Shown here: positions 25,611 through 33,381 of the stretch, one piece after another | How positions within the stretch are numbered: position 1 is the first letter of the stretch | How the letters are laid out: each line of letters opens with the position of its first letter | NCBI GenBank assembly: GCA_902762795.1 | Contig: CACWPM010000022.1 | Coordinates: 1-64,000, forward strand | Length of the DNA stretch: 64,000 nucleotides | DNA from: Fibrobacter succinogenes | GTDB lineage: Bacteria > Fibrobacterota > Fibrobacteria > Fibrobacterales > Fibrobacteraceae | Reading direction: 5' to 3' | Translations under genes and position numbers: made by a program | Notes under the pieces: model-generated | What the model saw: the letters and a program-made list of their open reading frames with translations, nothing else | What the model was told of the DNA's origin: nothing | Database searches by the model: none

Positions 25611-27452
25611 ATGGGAATGTTGAGTAGGATTTGGCAAGGCGCTATTTTTGCAACGATGCTTACGGCTCCTGTTGCTCTTGCTAAAGTCACTATCTATTTG
25701 TGCGGTGACTCTACGATGCAAGATTGGGATGCCGGCTATTGCCCGAAGCAGGGACAGGGCCAGGATTTTCATTACTGGTTTGACGTGAACAAGGCTGCGG
25801 TTGTGAACCGTGGTCAAGGCGGCATGTCTTTGGGCGGTGGCGGCAAGGACAAGAATGGGGGCGTTGCTGTCGGTTACTATGACATGTTCTTCAAGAAGGG
25901 TTGTTCGAATGGCAATTGCATTGCAGATAAGTTGCAGGCCGGCGATTATGTTGTCATCCAGTTCGGTATAAACGATAACAATTATAGTACCGAGGATTTC
26001 TTCAGGTCCAACATGAAAAAAATGGTCGATGATGTCCGCGCCAAGGGGGCGAACCCCATCATCATGAGTCCTATTCGCCGTTGTTATTACGATTCGCCAT
26101 CGGCAATCCACAATAGTTATCGTGGTTATCCGGCATTGAGCAAAAAGCTGGCTGAAGAATATGATGTCCCGTTTATCGACATGAGCGAAATGGTTGCAAA
26201 TTACATGATATCTGTTGGTGAACGTTATGCACAACAGTTTGTCTTTAATTATGCAACGAGCGCTGAGTATTCGAACCTCAAGGCAGACCAGGCCGACCAA
26301 GTCCATTTGCAGATGAACGGCGCAAATGCCTTGGGACGCATTATCACAGAGCAGATGCGAGCCCACAAGGATCCGGTGGTGAAAAAACTCGGCGATTACA
26401 TGGCTCCTATGTACCAGGTGAGCGTAAAGGTTTCGCCGGAAGGTTCTGCCGAAGCGACATCTATTAATGCCTACTACCCGCAGGGCATGACCGTGATGCT
26501 CAAGACCATCCCGAAGTCTGGCAAAAAATTCTTGGGATGGTATGACGGCAATGGAAACAAAGTCAGCGGGCAAGCCGTTTCTACCGTGAAATCGCAGTAT
26601 ATCTATACGTTCAAGATGAAGGATGCCGCAACGCAGTTTACCGCTGTTTACGAGGGCGGCACTGCCGAAAAGTACACGGGTGATGGCAAGGCTTTGACGG
26701 CGTTCCCGACAACGACTCCGAAGAATCTCGATGACGTGACTTTTGTTCCGTTCACGCCTATGGAAGGCAGTACCGAGGATAGCGTGAAAACGGACAAGAA
26801 CATCAAGAAATTTTTTGACGCCTACAAGCCCGATGAAGGCGAGGGATTTTCTGAAAATAACAACCCAGGTTTCCACGGCGAGGGCTTTTGGAATTTTGCG
26901 AACAGCAAGACTTCGTTTGCTACTTATAAGGTAAAATTTCCAGGAGCAGGTCATACGACTCTTGCCATCATTTATTCAAATGGCGGCACGAGTGATCGAT
27001 CGGTCAATGCCTACTTGGATCATGACTATTATATTAGTGCTCCTCCGACAGGTAGCTGGACGACTTGGGATACGGCTTATGTTGTCCTTGATGCGCCTGC
27101 CGGCGAGGCTGAACTCAAGTTCATGTCGTTAACGGCGGATGGCGGCCCGAATATCGACATGTTCGGTTTCAGTTTTGATGACGTTTGCCGTGTAGGTGTA
27201 GATTGTGGAACCTCCAGGATGGTGAATGCTCCGGCAGGTGCTGAGGGTATTCGCTTGATGGGCAATGTGCTTTCGCTGACGGAAAATTCCGATATCAGGG
27301 TCTATGATACGCATGGAAGCTTGGTCGCGCGCAAGTCTATTGCCGCAGGCGAGGTGGATTTGTCCTCTCTTGTGCGTACGAATGGGCTCTACCGAGTGAT
27401 GGTTCGTCAGGGCAAAGTGCATTACGCCGCTACATGGGCAAAGGTAAGATAG
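25611..27452 (+). CDS. CE12-type rhamnogalacturonan acetylesterase with CBM35-like domain
   Basis: A 613-residue secreted SGNH hydrolase. After the signal peptide come block I (YLCGDSTMQDW, nucleophile Ser), the GQGGMSLGG oxyanion region, block III (VIQFGINDNNY) and the C-terminal Asp/His block (DQADQVHLQMNGANAL). This pattern fits CE12 esterases, which remove acetyl groups from rhamnogalacturonan and so open it to the PL11 lyase. A repeat-like region (KFLGWYDGNGNKVSG) follows, then a CBM35-like module (GFSENNNPGFHGEGFWNF, TADGGPNIDMFGF) and a C-terminal sorting-like segment. AAGGGG precedes the ATG. It lies 67 bases after the lyase gene on the same strand. Confidence 0.88.
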   Translation: MGMLSRIWQGAIFATMLTAPVALAKVTIYLCGDSTMQDWDAGYCPKQGQGQDFHYWFDVNKAAVVNRGQGGMSLGGGGKDKNGGVAVGYYDMFFKKGCSNGNCIADKLQAGDYVVIQFGINDNNYSTEDFFRSNMKKMVDDVRAKGANPIIMSPIRRCYYDSPSAIHNSYRGYPALSKKLAEEYDVPFIDMSEMVANYMISVGERYAQQFVFNYATSAEYSNLKADQADQVHLQMNGANALGRIITEQMRAHKDPVVKKLGDYMAPMYQVSVKVSPEGSAEATSINAYYPQGMTVMLKTIPKSGKKFLGWYDGNGNKVSGQAVSTVKSQYIYTFKMKDAATQFTAVYEGGTAEKYTGDGKALTAFPTTTPKNLDDVTFVPFTPMEGSTEDSVKTDKNIKKFFDAYKPDEGEGFSENNNPGFHGEGFWNFANSKTSFATYKVKFPGAGHTTLAIIYSNGGTSDRSVNAYLDHDYYISAPPTGSWTTWDTAYVVLDAPAGEAELKFMSLTADGGPNIDMFGFSFDDVCRVGVDCGTSRMVNAPAGAEGIRLMGNVLSLTENSDIRVYDTHGSLVARKSIAAGEVDLSSLVRTNGLYRVMVRQGKVHYAATWAKVR

Positions 27453-27551
27453 AACTTGGAACTTAGAATTTGGAGCAAAACAGTTACTGGTAAAAGTCTT
27501 CCTCGACCGTTAGGGAGGGAATCCAGGATAACGTGTTTTGCGAGGATCAGT

Positions 27552-27590
27552 CCTAACCACTAATCACTAACCACTGACCACCGTCCACTG
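27552..27590. repeat. 7-nt repeat abutting the second esterase start
   Basis: CTAACCA/CTAATCA/CTAACCA/CTGACCA/CCGTCCA units in exact seven-base register run up to within a few bases of the ATG at 27594. They leave no room for a Shine-Dalgarno sequence. Confidence 0.7.
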
Positions 27591-27593
27591 CTT

Positions 27594-29345
27594 ATGAAAA
27601 CTGTATTGAAATTCTTTATTGCTGCTGCTATTTTCACGGGTGTTGCCGTGAGTGATTCTACGAGCTTCACTATTCATGTCGTAGGAGATTCAACGGTGCA
27701 AACCTATAAAGACAACGCTTATCCGCAAACGGGGTGGGGTCAGGTCATTGGCTACTTCTTCGATGGAGCCCGTGTCAAGGTAAACAATGCGGCTCTCGGC
27801 GGTCGCAGCTCCAGGACGTTTATTGAAGAAGGTCGTTTGGATGGAGCGCTGAAATCGGCTCAGAAGGGCGATTACCTTTTTGTGCAATTTGGACACAACG
27901 ATCGTGATTACAGCAAGGCGGCACGCTATGTGGAACCTAAAGATTTTCCGGGATACATTCAAAAATATGTCGATGCGGGTCAAAAGAAGGGCGTGAATGT
28001 CATTCTTATTTCGCCGATGAACTTGAACGGTAGCCGTAATGTGTTCTCGACGGGAAACAATAACTATGATGCGCGTGGAATGATGCAGACGGTTGCAAAA
28101 AACAATAAAATCCCGTTTGTCGATTTGAACATGAAATCGTACAATACGTACAATACGACGTACAAATCGATACCGGATTACGTAACACGTTATTTGTACA
28201 AAAAATTGGAAAAGGGCGAATATCCGAATTATCCCGATGGCGTGAACGATGGCACGACGCACTTTCAGGAAATGGGTTCGATGGGCCATGCGCAAATGAT
28301 TTGCGAAGAACTCGAAGAAAATCTCAAGTCGAATTCTAATTTGTCTGCTGAGGCGAAGGCGGGGCTTACAACGCTTGTGTCTGCTATCAAAAAACGTTAT
28401 ACCATCCATGTCAAGACAAATCTCACGAATTACAATGGCCTCATTACGCAGACGCAATATTTCCCGGCGGGTTCCCCGATGACGCTCCGTGTGACGCCGA
28501 ACGGCCAGACGTTTGAAAAGTGGGTCGATGACGACTGCAAAGAAATTTCGAACAAGATGATTTATTACGGGTTCAAAACAAAAGCCCGTGACATTACTTA
28601 TACCGCTATGTTCAAGGGCGGCGCGGCTTGCACTCCAATTTCGCATGGGACTGAAGAATCGACAAATTTAAGTTCTGGCGGACCGAACAGTTCTAGCAGT
28701 TCCGGAGGCGATGTCGCGGCGACGGATCTTGCCGATGAACTTTGTTCGCTCGATGCGGGCACGGATGCTTGGCCGTCCGTGATCGAAACGTATCAACCTG
28801 AAATTGCAGACGGCTTCTCGGAATATAATCACGAAGGCTATACGGGCAAGGGCTTTTTCAATTTTGAAAATTCTGCATATAGCAAGGCAACGTATATGGT
28901 GACTTCGGACCAGTCGGCTGAAAAAGCCCGCGTACTGGTGCGTTATTCATTTGCAGGGGATGCAAACCGCAACATGAAGGTTACGATTGACAACGGCGTT
29001 TATGATGTTGTTTTTTCGCCGACCGCATCGTGGGACGTTTGGGATACGGTCTATATTGATAACGTTTGGGTGGATGCGTTGGATTTCAAGGTGACTTTTC
29101 AATCCGCTTCCGCTGATGGTGGACCGAATATCGATATGATTGCATTTGACATGGCGAATGTTTATCGCACAGGATGCAAGACGGCTCGGAAAAAACATGG
29201 ACAGGTTTCTATAGCTGCTAAAAAAATTGTGATAAAGCCGCAGAATGAAGGCTGGACCGTCAATGCCCTGGGTCAAAAAGTGATGAAAAATGTTGACCAT
29301 GCGGATTTGCGCAAGCTCTCGAAAGGCTACTATTTCCGCTATTAA
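27594..29345 (+). CDS. Second CE12-type pectin acetylesterase with CBM35-like domain
   Basis: A 583-residue secreted SGNH hydrolase, related to but distinct from the gene at 25611. Block I is HVVGDSTVQTY, block II is NNAALGGRSSRTF, block III is VQFGHNDRDYS, and the His block is DGTTHFQEMGSMGHAQ. All fit CE12. A short Ser/Gly linker (about residue 365) leads to a CBM35-like module (DGFSEYNHEGYTGKGFFNF, ASADGGPNIDMIAF), and the end (WTVNALGQKVMKN to GYYFRY) resembles a sorting tail. The closest esterases may act on differently placed acetyl groups, but that is inference. No ribosome site is seen because 7-nt repeats abut the ATG. Confidence 0.87.
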   Translation: MKTVLKFFIAAAIFTGVAVSDSTSFTIHVVGDSTVQTYKDNAYPQTGWGQVIGYFFDGARVKVNNAALGGRSSRTFIEEGRLDGALKSAQKGDYLFVQFGHNDRDYSKAARYVEPKDFPGYIQKYVDAGQKKGVNVILISPMNLNGSRNVFSTGNNNYDARGMMQTVAKNNKIPFVDLNMKSYNTYNTTYKSIPDYVTRYLYKKLEKGEYPNYPDGVNDGTTHFQEMGSMGHAQMICEELEENLKSNSNLSAEAKAGLTTLVSAIKKRYTIHVKTNLTNYNGLITQTQYFPAGSPMTLRVTPNGQTFEKWVDDDCKEISNKMIYYGFKTKARDITYTAMFKGGAACTPISHGTEESTNLSSGGPNSSSSSGGDVAATDLADELCSLDAGTDAWPSVIETYQPEIADGFSEYNHEGYTGKGFFNFENSAYSKATYMVTSDQSAEKARVLVRYSFAGDANRNMKVTIDNGVYDVVFSPTASWDVWDTVYIDNVWVDALDFKVTFQSASADGGPNIDMIAFDMANVYRTGCKTARKKHGQVSIAAKKIVIKPQNEGWTVNALGQKVMKNVDHADLRKLSKGYYFRY

Positions 29346-29808
29346 AAACGAAAAAGTCATTTTTGGTCGAAATTTACGTAAATATTTGCAAAAATATCTT
29401 GATTTTTACGTAAAATTTTAACGTTGTATGTAATAAAAGTCCGCTTGTGTGCGGACTTTAGCTTTAAAAAGTGTTTTTTGGGGGATTTTTGAGGCTTGAA
29501 AAGCCAATTGAATGGTCGCGAAAGTCCGATTTTACGGAAATTTGAAGAGTTTGTCTGAAATTTTACGTCAAAAATTTTAAAATAGGGAGATTTTTACGTA
29601 AAAAACGGGCTTTTTTCATTTTTTCAAAAAAAATAACACATTTTTCACAACGTAATGTGGACATTAAATTTGCAAAACTGTGGACAATTATGTATATTGC
29701 TATCAGTAACTCCTTCTAATAAAAGGAGATGCCCGATTGAATCGGGCATGACAATCACAAGCTCAGACCCCAAAGGGGCGAAGCCCCGCCCTCATAGCCC
29801 ATAGCTCA
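29346..29808. promoter_or_regulatory. Palindrome-rich control region before the TIGR02147 gene
   Basis: This 463-base spacer has no gene. TTTACGTAAA occurs at 29373, 29405 and 29593; near copies TTTACGGAAA (29531) and TTTACGTCAA (29562) lie between. Steps are 32, 126, 31 and 31 bases, about three helical turns or multiples. A hairpin AAAGTCCGC/GCGGACTTT (29436-29459) may end the esterase transcript. GTTTTTTGGGGGA (29472-29484) recurs near 6635. TGTGGAC sites lie at 29656 and 29679. Confidence 0.7.
29723..29752. repeat. REP-like hairpin element
   Basis: GGAGATGCCCGATT followed by ATCGGGCATGAC forms a hairpin with nine paired bases. Elements with this GGAGATGCC...GGCATGAC frame occur as dispersed repeats; a related one lies inside the FISUMP gene at 35069. 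A GGGGC-gaa-GCCCC hairpin (29775-29787) follows. Confidence 0.55.
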
Positions 29809-30822
29809 ATGATCAATATCTTTGAATATCTGAATTACCGCGAATTTTTGAAAGACGCTTACGAAGAGCGCCATGCAAGCGATTGGCGCTTTAGCCATCG
29901 TTTTATTGCTGATAAGGCGGGTTTTGATTCATCGATGTTCAATAAAATTTTGCAGGGCAAGCGCAACCTGACGGGGCGTATTATCGATGTCTTTGCGTCC
30001 ATTTTTTGTAATGATGATCGAGAAAAAGCATACTTTGCAAATATGGTGGCGTTCAACCAGGCGAAAACTCATTCCGAAAGCCGTCAATTCTTGGAAAAAC
30101 TCGTGGCATCCAAAGAATGCAAGGTCGAGAATTTGGCGAAGGATCAGTTTGAATATTTTGACCATTGGTATCATGCGGTTGTTCGTGAACTGGTGACTTT
30201 TTACCCTTATGTGGGCGATGACGCCGCTTTGGGACTCATGGTGCGTCCGCCTATATCTGCAAGCCAGGTCAAATCTTCGATAGCGCTTTTGGAACGCCTT
30301 TCGATGATTAAGAAAAATGAACAGACGGGCTTTTACGAACAAACGCAAGGCCTTGTCTCGAGTGGATTCGAATCGTACAATACGGCGGTGAACGCTTATA
30401 TTCAGCAAAATTTGGATGTGGCGCAGTCTGCGATGGATCGCTTTGATCGCAGCGAACGCAATCTTTCGACACTTGCATTTGGCTGTGACGAAGATACATA
30501 TAAAGAACTTGTCGAAATGGTGCGTCGTTTCCGCCGGGAAGTTCTTGCGAAAGTGGGGGCTTGCCAAAAACCGAATCGCGTGTTCCAACTGGGCTTGCAG
30601 CTTTTCCCTCTTTCTGATCCGTATCCGCCACCGCAGAGGCGTGGACGCAAACGCCGCATTCGTGGTGCGGAACTTCAAACGTTGATCGCGGGCGAATGCG
30701 CTGCGGACGATATTGCAGCGTCTTTTGTTGATGCAAGTAAGTCGCGCGATTCTCGTGCCGTAGATGATTCTCGTGCCGTGGATGAAACTGATAAAATTCA
30801 AGGGGACCATCATGAAAGTTAA
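29809..30822 (+). CDS. TIGR02147-family transcriptional regulator (DUF4423 type)
   Basis: A 337-residue cytoplasmic protein of the TIGR02147 paralogous family known from Fibrobacter and few other bacteria. The start FEYLNYREFLKDAYEE and the helix-turn-helix-like RFIADKAGFDSSMFNKILQG, written here as RFIADKAGFDSS then MFNKILQGKRNL, are typical. The C-terminal region (SIALLERLSMIKKNEQTGFYE) looks like a winged helix. The last 50 residues are basic then Asp/Arg-rich and vary. Its 3' end overlaps the PL1 gene by 11 bases, so the two are translated together. The palindrome array just upstream is a natural candidate for its binding sites. The ligand is unknown; the partner lipoprotein hints at pectin. 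Confidence 0.85.
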   Translation: MINIFEYLNYREFLKDAYEERHASDWRFSHRFIADKAGFDSSMFNKILQGKRNLTGRIIDVFASIFCNDDREKAYFANMVAFNQAKTHSESRQFLEKLVASKECKVENLAKDQFEYFDHWYHAVVRELVTFYPYVGDDAALGLMVRPPISASQVKSSIALLERLSMIKKNEQTGFYEQTQGLVSSGFESYNTAVNAYIQQNLDVAQSAMDRFDRSERNLSTLAFGCDEDTYKELVEMVRRFRREVLAKVGACQKPNRVFQLGLQLFPLSDPYPPPQRRGRKRRIRGAELQTLIAGECAADDIAASFVDASKSRDSRAVDDSRAVDETDKIQGDHHES

Positions 30823-32470
30823 TGCGAACATGGTTGCCCGAAATAGATTGTTCGCGCTGTTGGGGGTGCTTGTGGTATTCCTTGTGGCTTGCGGCAATGA
30901 AAAAGTTGCTGGAGGCACGGAAGCGGAATCGACCATTGCTTTGTATGTCCAGTCAGCAGATGGATCGCCGGCTTCGATGGCTCGCGTTCGAATCTTGCCT
31001 GATGATTACCTTTCTAGCGGCCCTGTGGAAAAAGCTTGGAATGAAACCAATGAGGATGGGCACGTTTCGTTCGAAGTCCGCAACGGTCGCTACACCATTG
31101 AAGCGCGTAATGTGCGTGAATCTAAGGCTTCGGGCGCGGTACATTCCGTTGCCCTTGATGCTAGGTCGGATTCCAAGGTTGATACCATCAAGCTTGGCGA
31201 ACTTTCGTCTATCGAGGGTTTCGTTGTGCTTGGAGTATCTCCTGTTGTTCGCGTGGCTGGCCTAGATCGTTATGTTGTTCCTGATAGTACAGGCCGCTTT
31301 GTTATAGATTCGCTTCCACAGGGAAGCTTCGATATCCAAATTGGTGATCCGCAAAAGGTGTATTCGGCCAAGATGCAATTGAATGCAGGGGATACTTTGT
31401 ATGTTGACGGCTCCGATACAACATCGACGATTAAAGTGATGAAATCGAAAAATGTGATGGCAACGGAATTTCCCGAGAATGATTGGAGTGCTCATGAAAC
31501 TCTGCTTAAACAGATTCATGGCTATGCCGATGGAACGCTTGGTGCCGCCGGTATTACGGATAGCACGGATAAAATAAAAAAAGTAAAAGGTGAAATTTGC
31601 GTTGTCACGACAACGGATGATTATGTTGTAATTAAAGATTCTGTTTCTGTTGCCGAAGGCTCTTTTCGTGAATGTGCCGAGAAAGATGGTCCTATATGGA
31701 TTCTCTTTAAGAAGAGCGGTACATATAATTTGCAATCTCCGCTACGTATAAAATCGGATAAAACGATTGATGGTCGCGGTCGCGATATTCGCATCACGGG
31801 TATGGGTGTTTTGACGAATGAATCTTCGAATCTCATTTTCGAAAATTTGATCTTTACCGCTCCGGCTATTACTGCGCAGGATACATCGAGTCGTCGAGCG
31901 CTTTCGCTTCATAATAAGACGCATCATGTTTGGGTGGACCATTGTACATTCGAGGAATACCCGCTCATTGAAGTGGATATCAAACGCAGCTCGTATGCAG
32001 TGACTCTCTCGTGGAACCGTTTCGAGAATGCGCAGACCGGTATTTTGTTCGGGCTTGAACCGGATATTTATGTGGATTCGTCGCAGACGTTAACGTTGCA
32101 TCACAATTATTTTGCAAACTTGGATTCCCGTGGTATTCTTGCGCGCCACGGTAAAATGCATGCTTACAACAACTTCTTTTATGATGTGAATCTTGCTGGA
32201 GTTGAGTGCTCGGATTCTGCTTCGTGTTACATAGAAAGTAATGTTTTCAATAATGAAAAACCTGTGGCGGTCTACCGTCTTGAAAATAGGGACGGAACAC
32301 CGAACAAGGCTACTTTTGGCTTTGTTTATATGATAGATAACTGGTTTGGCCGCGGTGGAGAAAATCTTGCTGGTGATGCACGAGGCTATAAACCGGATTA
32401 CAAGGTCTTGGTTGATGATGCTGGCGCTGAGCTTGCTGTTCGTGTGAAAAGTGGAGCCGGCCCTCGGTAA
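30812..32470 (+). CDS. PL1 pectate-lyase-like lipoprotein with N-terminal carboxypeptidase-regulatory-like domains
   Basis: A 552-residue lipoprotein (VFLVAC, Cys27). Residues of about 35-215 hold two small beta domains (IALYVQSADGSPASMARVRI with NEDGHVSFEVRNGRYTIEA; then IEGFVVLGVSPVVRV with RFVIDSLPQGSFDIQIG, each quoted in part). The C-terminal 330 residues are a right-handed beta-helix of polysaccharide lyase family 1: SDKTIDGRGRDIRITG, NLIFENLIF, HHVWVDHCTFEEY, LSWNRFENAQTGILFG. The conserved vWiDH region is kept. It should cut homogalacturonan at the cell surface. AGGGGA precedes the ATG at 30812, inside the end of the regulator gene. Lack of some calcium ligands cannot be excluded by eye. 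Confidence 0.85.
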   Translation: MKVNANMVARNRLFALLGVLVVFLVACGNEKVAGGTEAESTIALYVQSADGSPASMARVRILPDDYLSSGPVEKAWNETNEDGHVSFEVRNGRYTIEARNVRESKASGAVHSVALDARSDSKVDTIKLGELSSIEGFVVLGVSPVVRVAGLDRYVVPDSTGRFVIDSLPQGSFDIQIGDPQKVYSAKMQLNAGDTLYVDGSDTTSTIKVMKSKNVMATEFPENDWSAHETLLKQIHGYADGTLGAAGITDSTDKIKKVKGEICVVTTTDDYVVIKDSVSVAEGSFRECAEKDGPIWILFKKSGTYNLQSPLRIKSDKTIDGRGRDIRITGMGVLTNESSNLIFENLIFTAPAITAQDTSSRRALSLHNKTHHVWVDHCTFEEYPLIEVDIKRSSYAVTLSWNRFENAQTGILFGLEPDIYVDSSQTLTLHHNYFANLDSRGILARHGKMHAYNNFFYDVNLAGVECSDSASCYIESNVFNNEKPVAVYRLENRDGTPNKATFGFVYMIDNWFGRGGENLAGDARGYKPDYKVLVDDAGAELAVRVKSGAGPR

Positions 32471-32499
32471 AAGATGACGTTCGCGATGGCGTCCCTACA

Positions 32500-32536
32500 T
32501 CCAACTTTCTACTTCTAACTTCTACTGCCTACTAAC
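32500..32536. repeat. 7-nt repeat between convergent genes
   Basis: CCAACTT/TCTACTT/CTAACTT/CTACTGC/CTACTAA units lie between the PL1 and methyltransferase stop codons. Confidence 0.55.
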
Positions 32537-33190
32537 CTACATTCCCCAGCGGCGTTCGTTCGGGGCGAAGTCTTTGACCTTGATTAAAAAGCCGTATTGC
32601 AGCGGCAAGAAGTTGCTGTGGGCGAGGAGCTTCGGCATGAACTTGAGCTGTTTGCGGATGCCGATGATCTGCTCGATTTCGAGACCGTTCTCTTTGGCAA
32701 AACGGCGGAAGCTCTTTTTTGTCCAGAATGTCTTGTGGTTGATATCCAGAACGCCATAGCAGCGCTCGCCCTGGTCCACGCGCACGTAACGGAAATCGCG
32801 GAACACGAGAATCTGGAAAATCGTTTCGATGCTCAAAAAGTTCGGCAGCGAAATGAGAATATGCCCTTCGGGATTTAAATGCTTTTTGCAGAAGTTGATC
32901 ATGTCTACCGGGTCGTTTACATGTTCCAGAACATCGCAAATGACAATGAGGTCGAACTTGCGGTCTTCGGTGTACTGCTCGTAAAAAACGTGGTGGTATT
33001 CGTTGAACCCGCCCGGAACCTTGTCCGCGGTCTGCATGTCTTCGCGGTTTTCGGGTTCGATGGCGACCTTGTAGGCGTCTTTCGGGTAAAGAACGCAGTT
33101 TCTGCCGGATCCGGCTCCGATTTCTAGAACACTTTTGACATCGGGCGGAACGAGAATGGCTATATCACGGCGAACTTTATTTGGGTACAT
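32537..33190 (-). CDS. Class I SAM-dependent methyltransferase
   Basis: A 217-residue enzyme with a Rossmann-like methyltransferase fold. SAM motif I is VLEIGAGSGRNC (about residues 20-31), the acidic strand is KVAIEPE, and motif IV/post-I is FDLIVICDVLEHVNDP. GHILISLPN follows. This arrangement resembles UbiG/COG2227-type methyltransferases that often act on lipids, quinones or cell-surface glycans, but the substrate cannot be told. AAAGGA lies upstream of the ATG on the minus strand. It is a single gene between the pectin island and glyA. Confidence 0.82.
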   Translation of the reverse strand: MYPNKVRRDIAILVPPDVKSVLEIGAGSGRNCVLYPKDAYKVAIEPENREDMQTADKVPGGFNEYHHVFYEQYTEDRKFDLIVICDVLEHVNDPVDMINFCKKHLNPEGHILISLPNFLSIETIFQILVFRDFRYVRVDQGERCYGVLDINHKTFWTKKSFRRFAKENGLEIEQIIGIRKQLKFMPKLLAHSNFLPLQYGFLIKVKDFAPNERRWGM

Positions 33191-33254
33191 GGTCTATCCT
33201 TTTTGGGGGTAATATATAAAAATATTAGAGTTGTTTTATGCTTTTAATTCTAAG

Positions 33255-33343
33255 CCCAGTCGACTTTTTATTATCTAGTAACTATTAACTAAAAAATTAA
33301 AAGCCAATAACTAATGGCTAATAACTATTGACTAATAACTAAA
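33255..33343. repeat. 7-nt repeat running into the glyA promoter
   Basis: TAACTAT/TAACTAA and related heptamers (AATAACTAATGGC, AATAACTATTGAC) run up to six bases before the TATATT box at 33349. A TTGACT (33328-33333) that could serve as -35 lies within the repeat, 15 bases from the -10. Confidence 0.6.
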
Positions 33344-33381
33344 ATTGCTATATTTGCGGTGCGAACTTTAAAGGAGCTATA

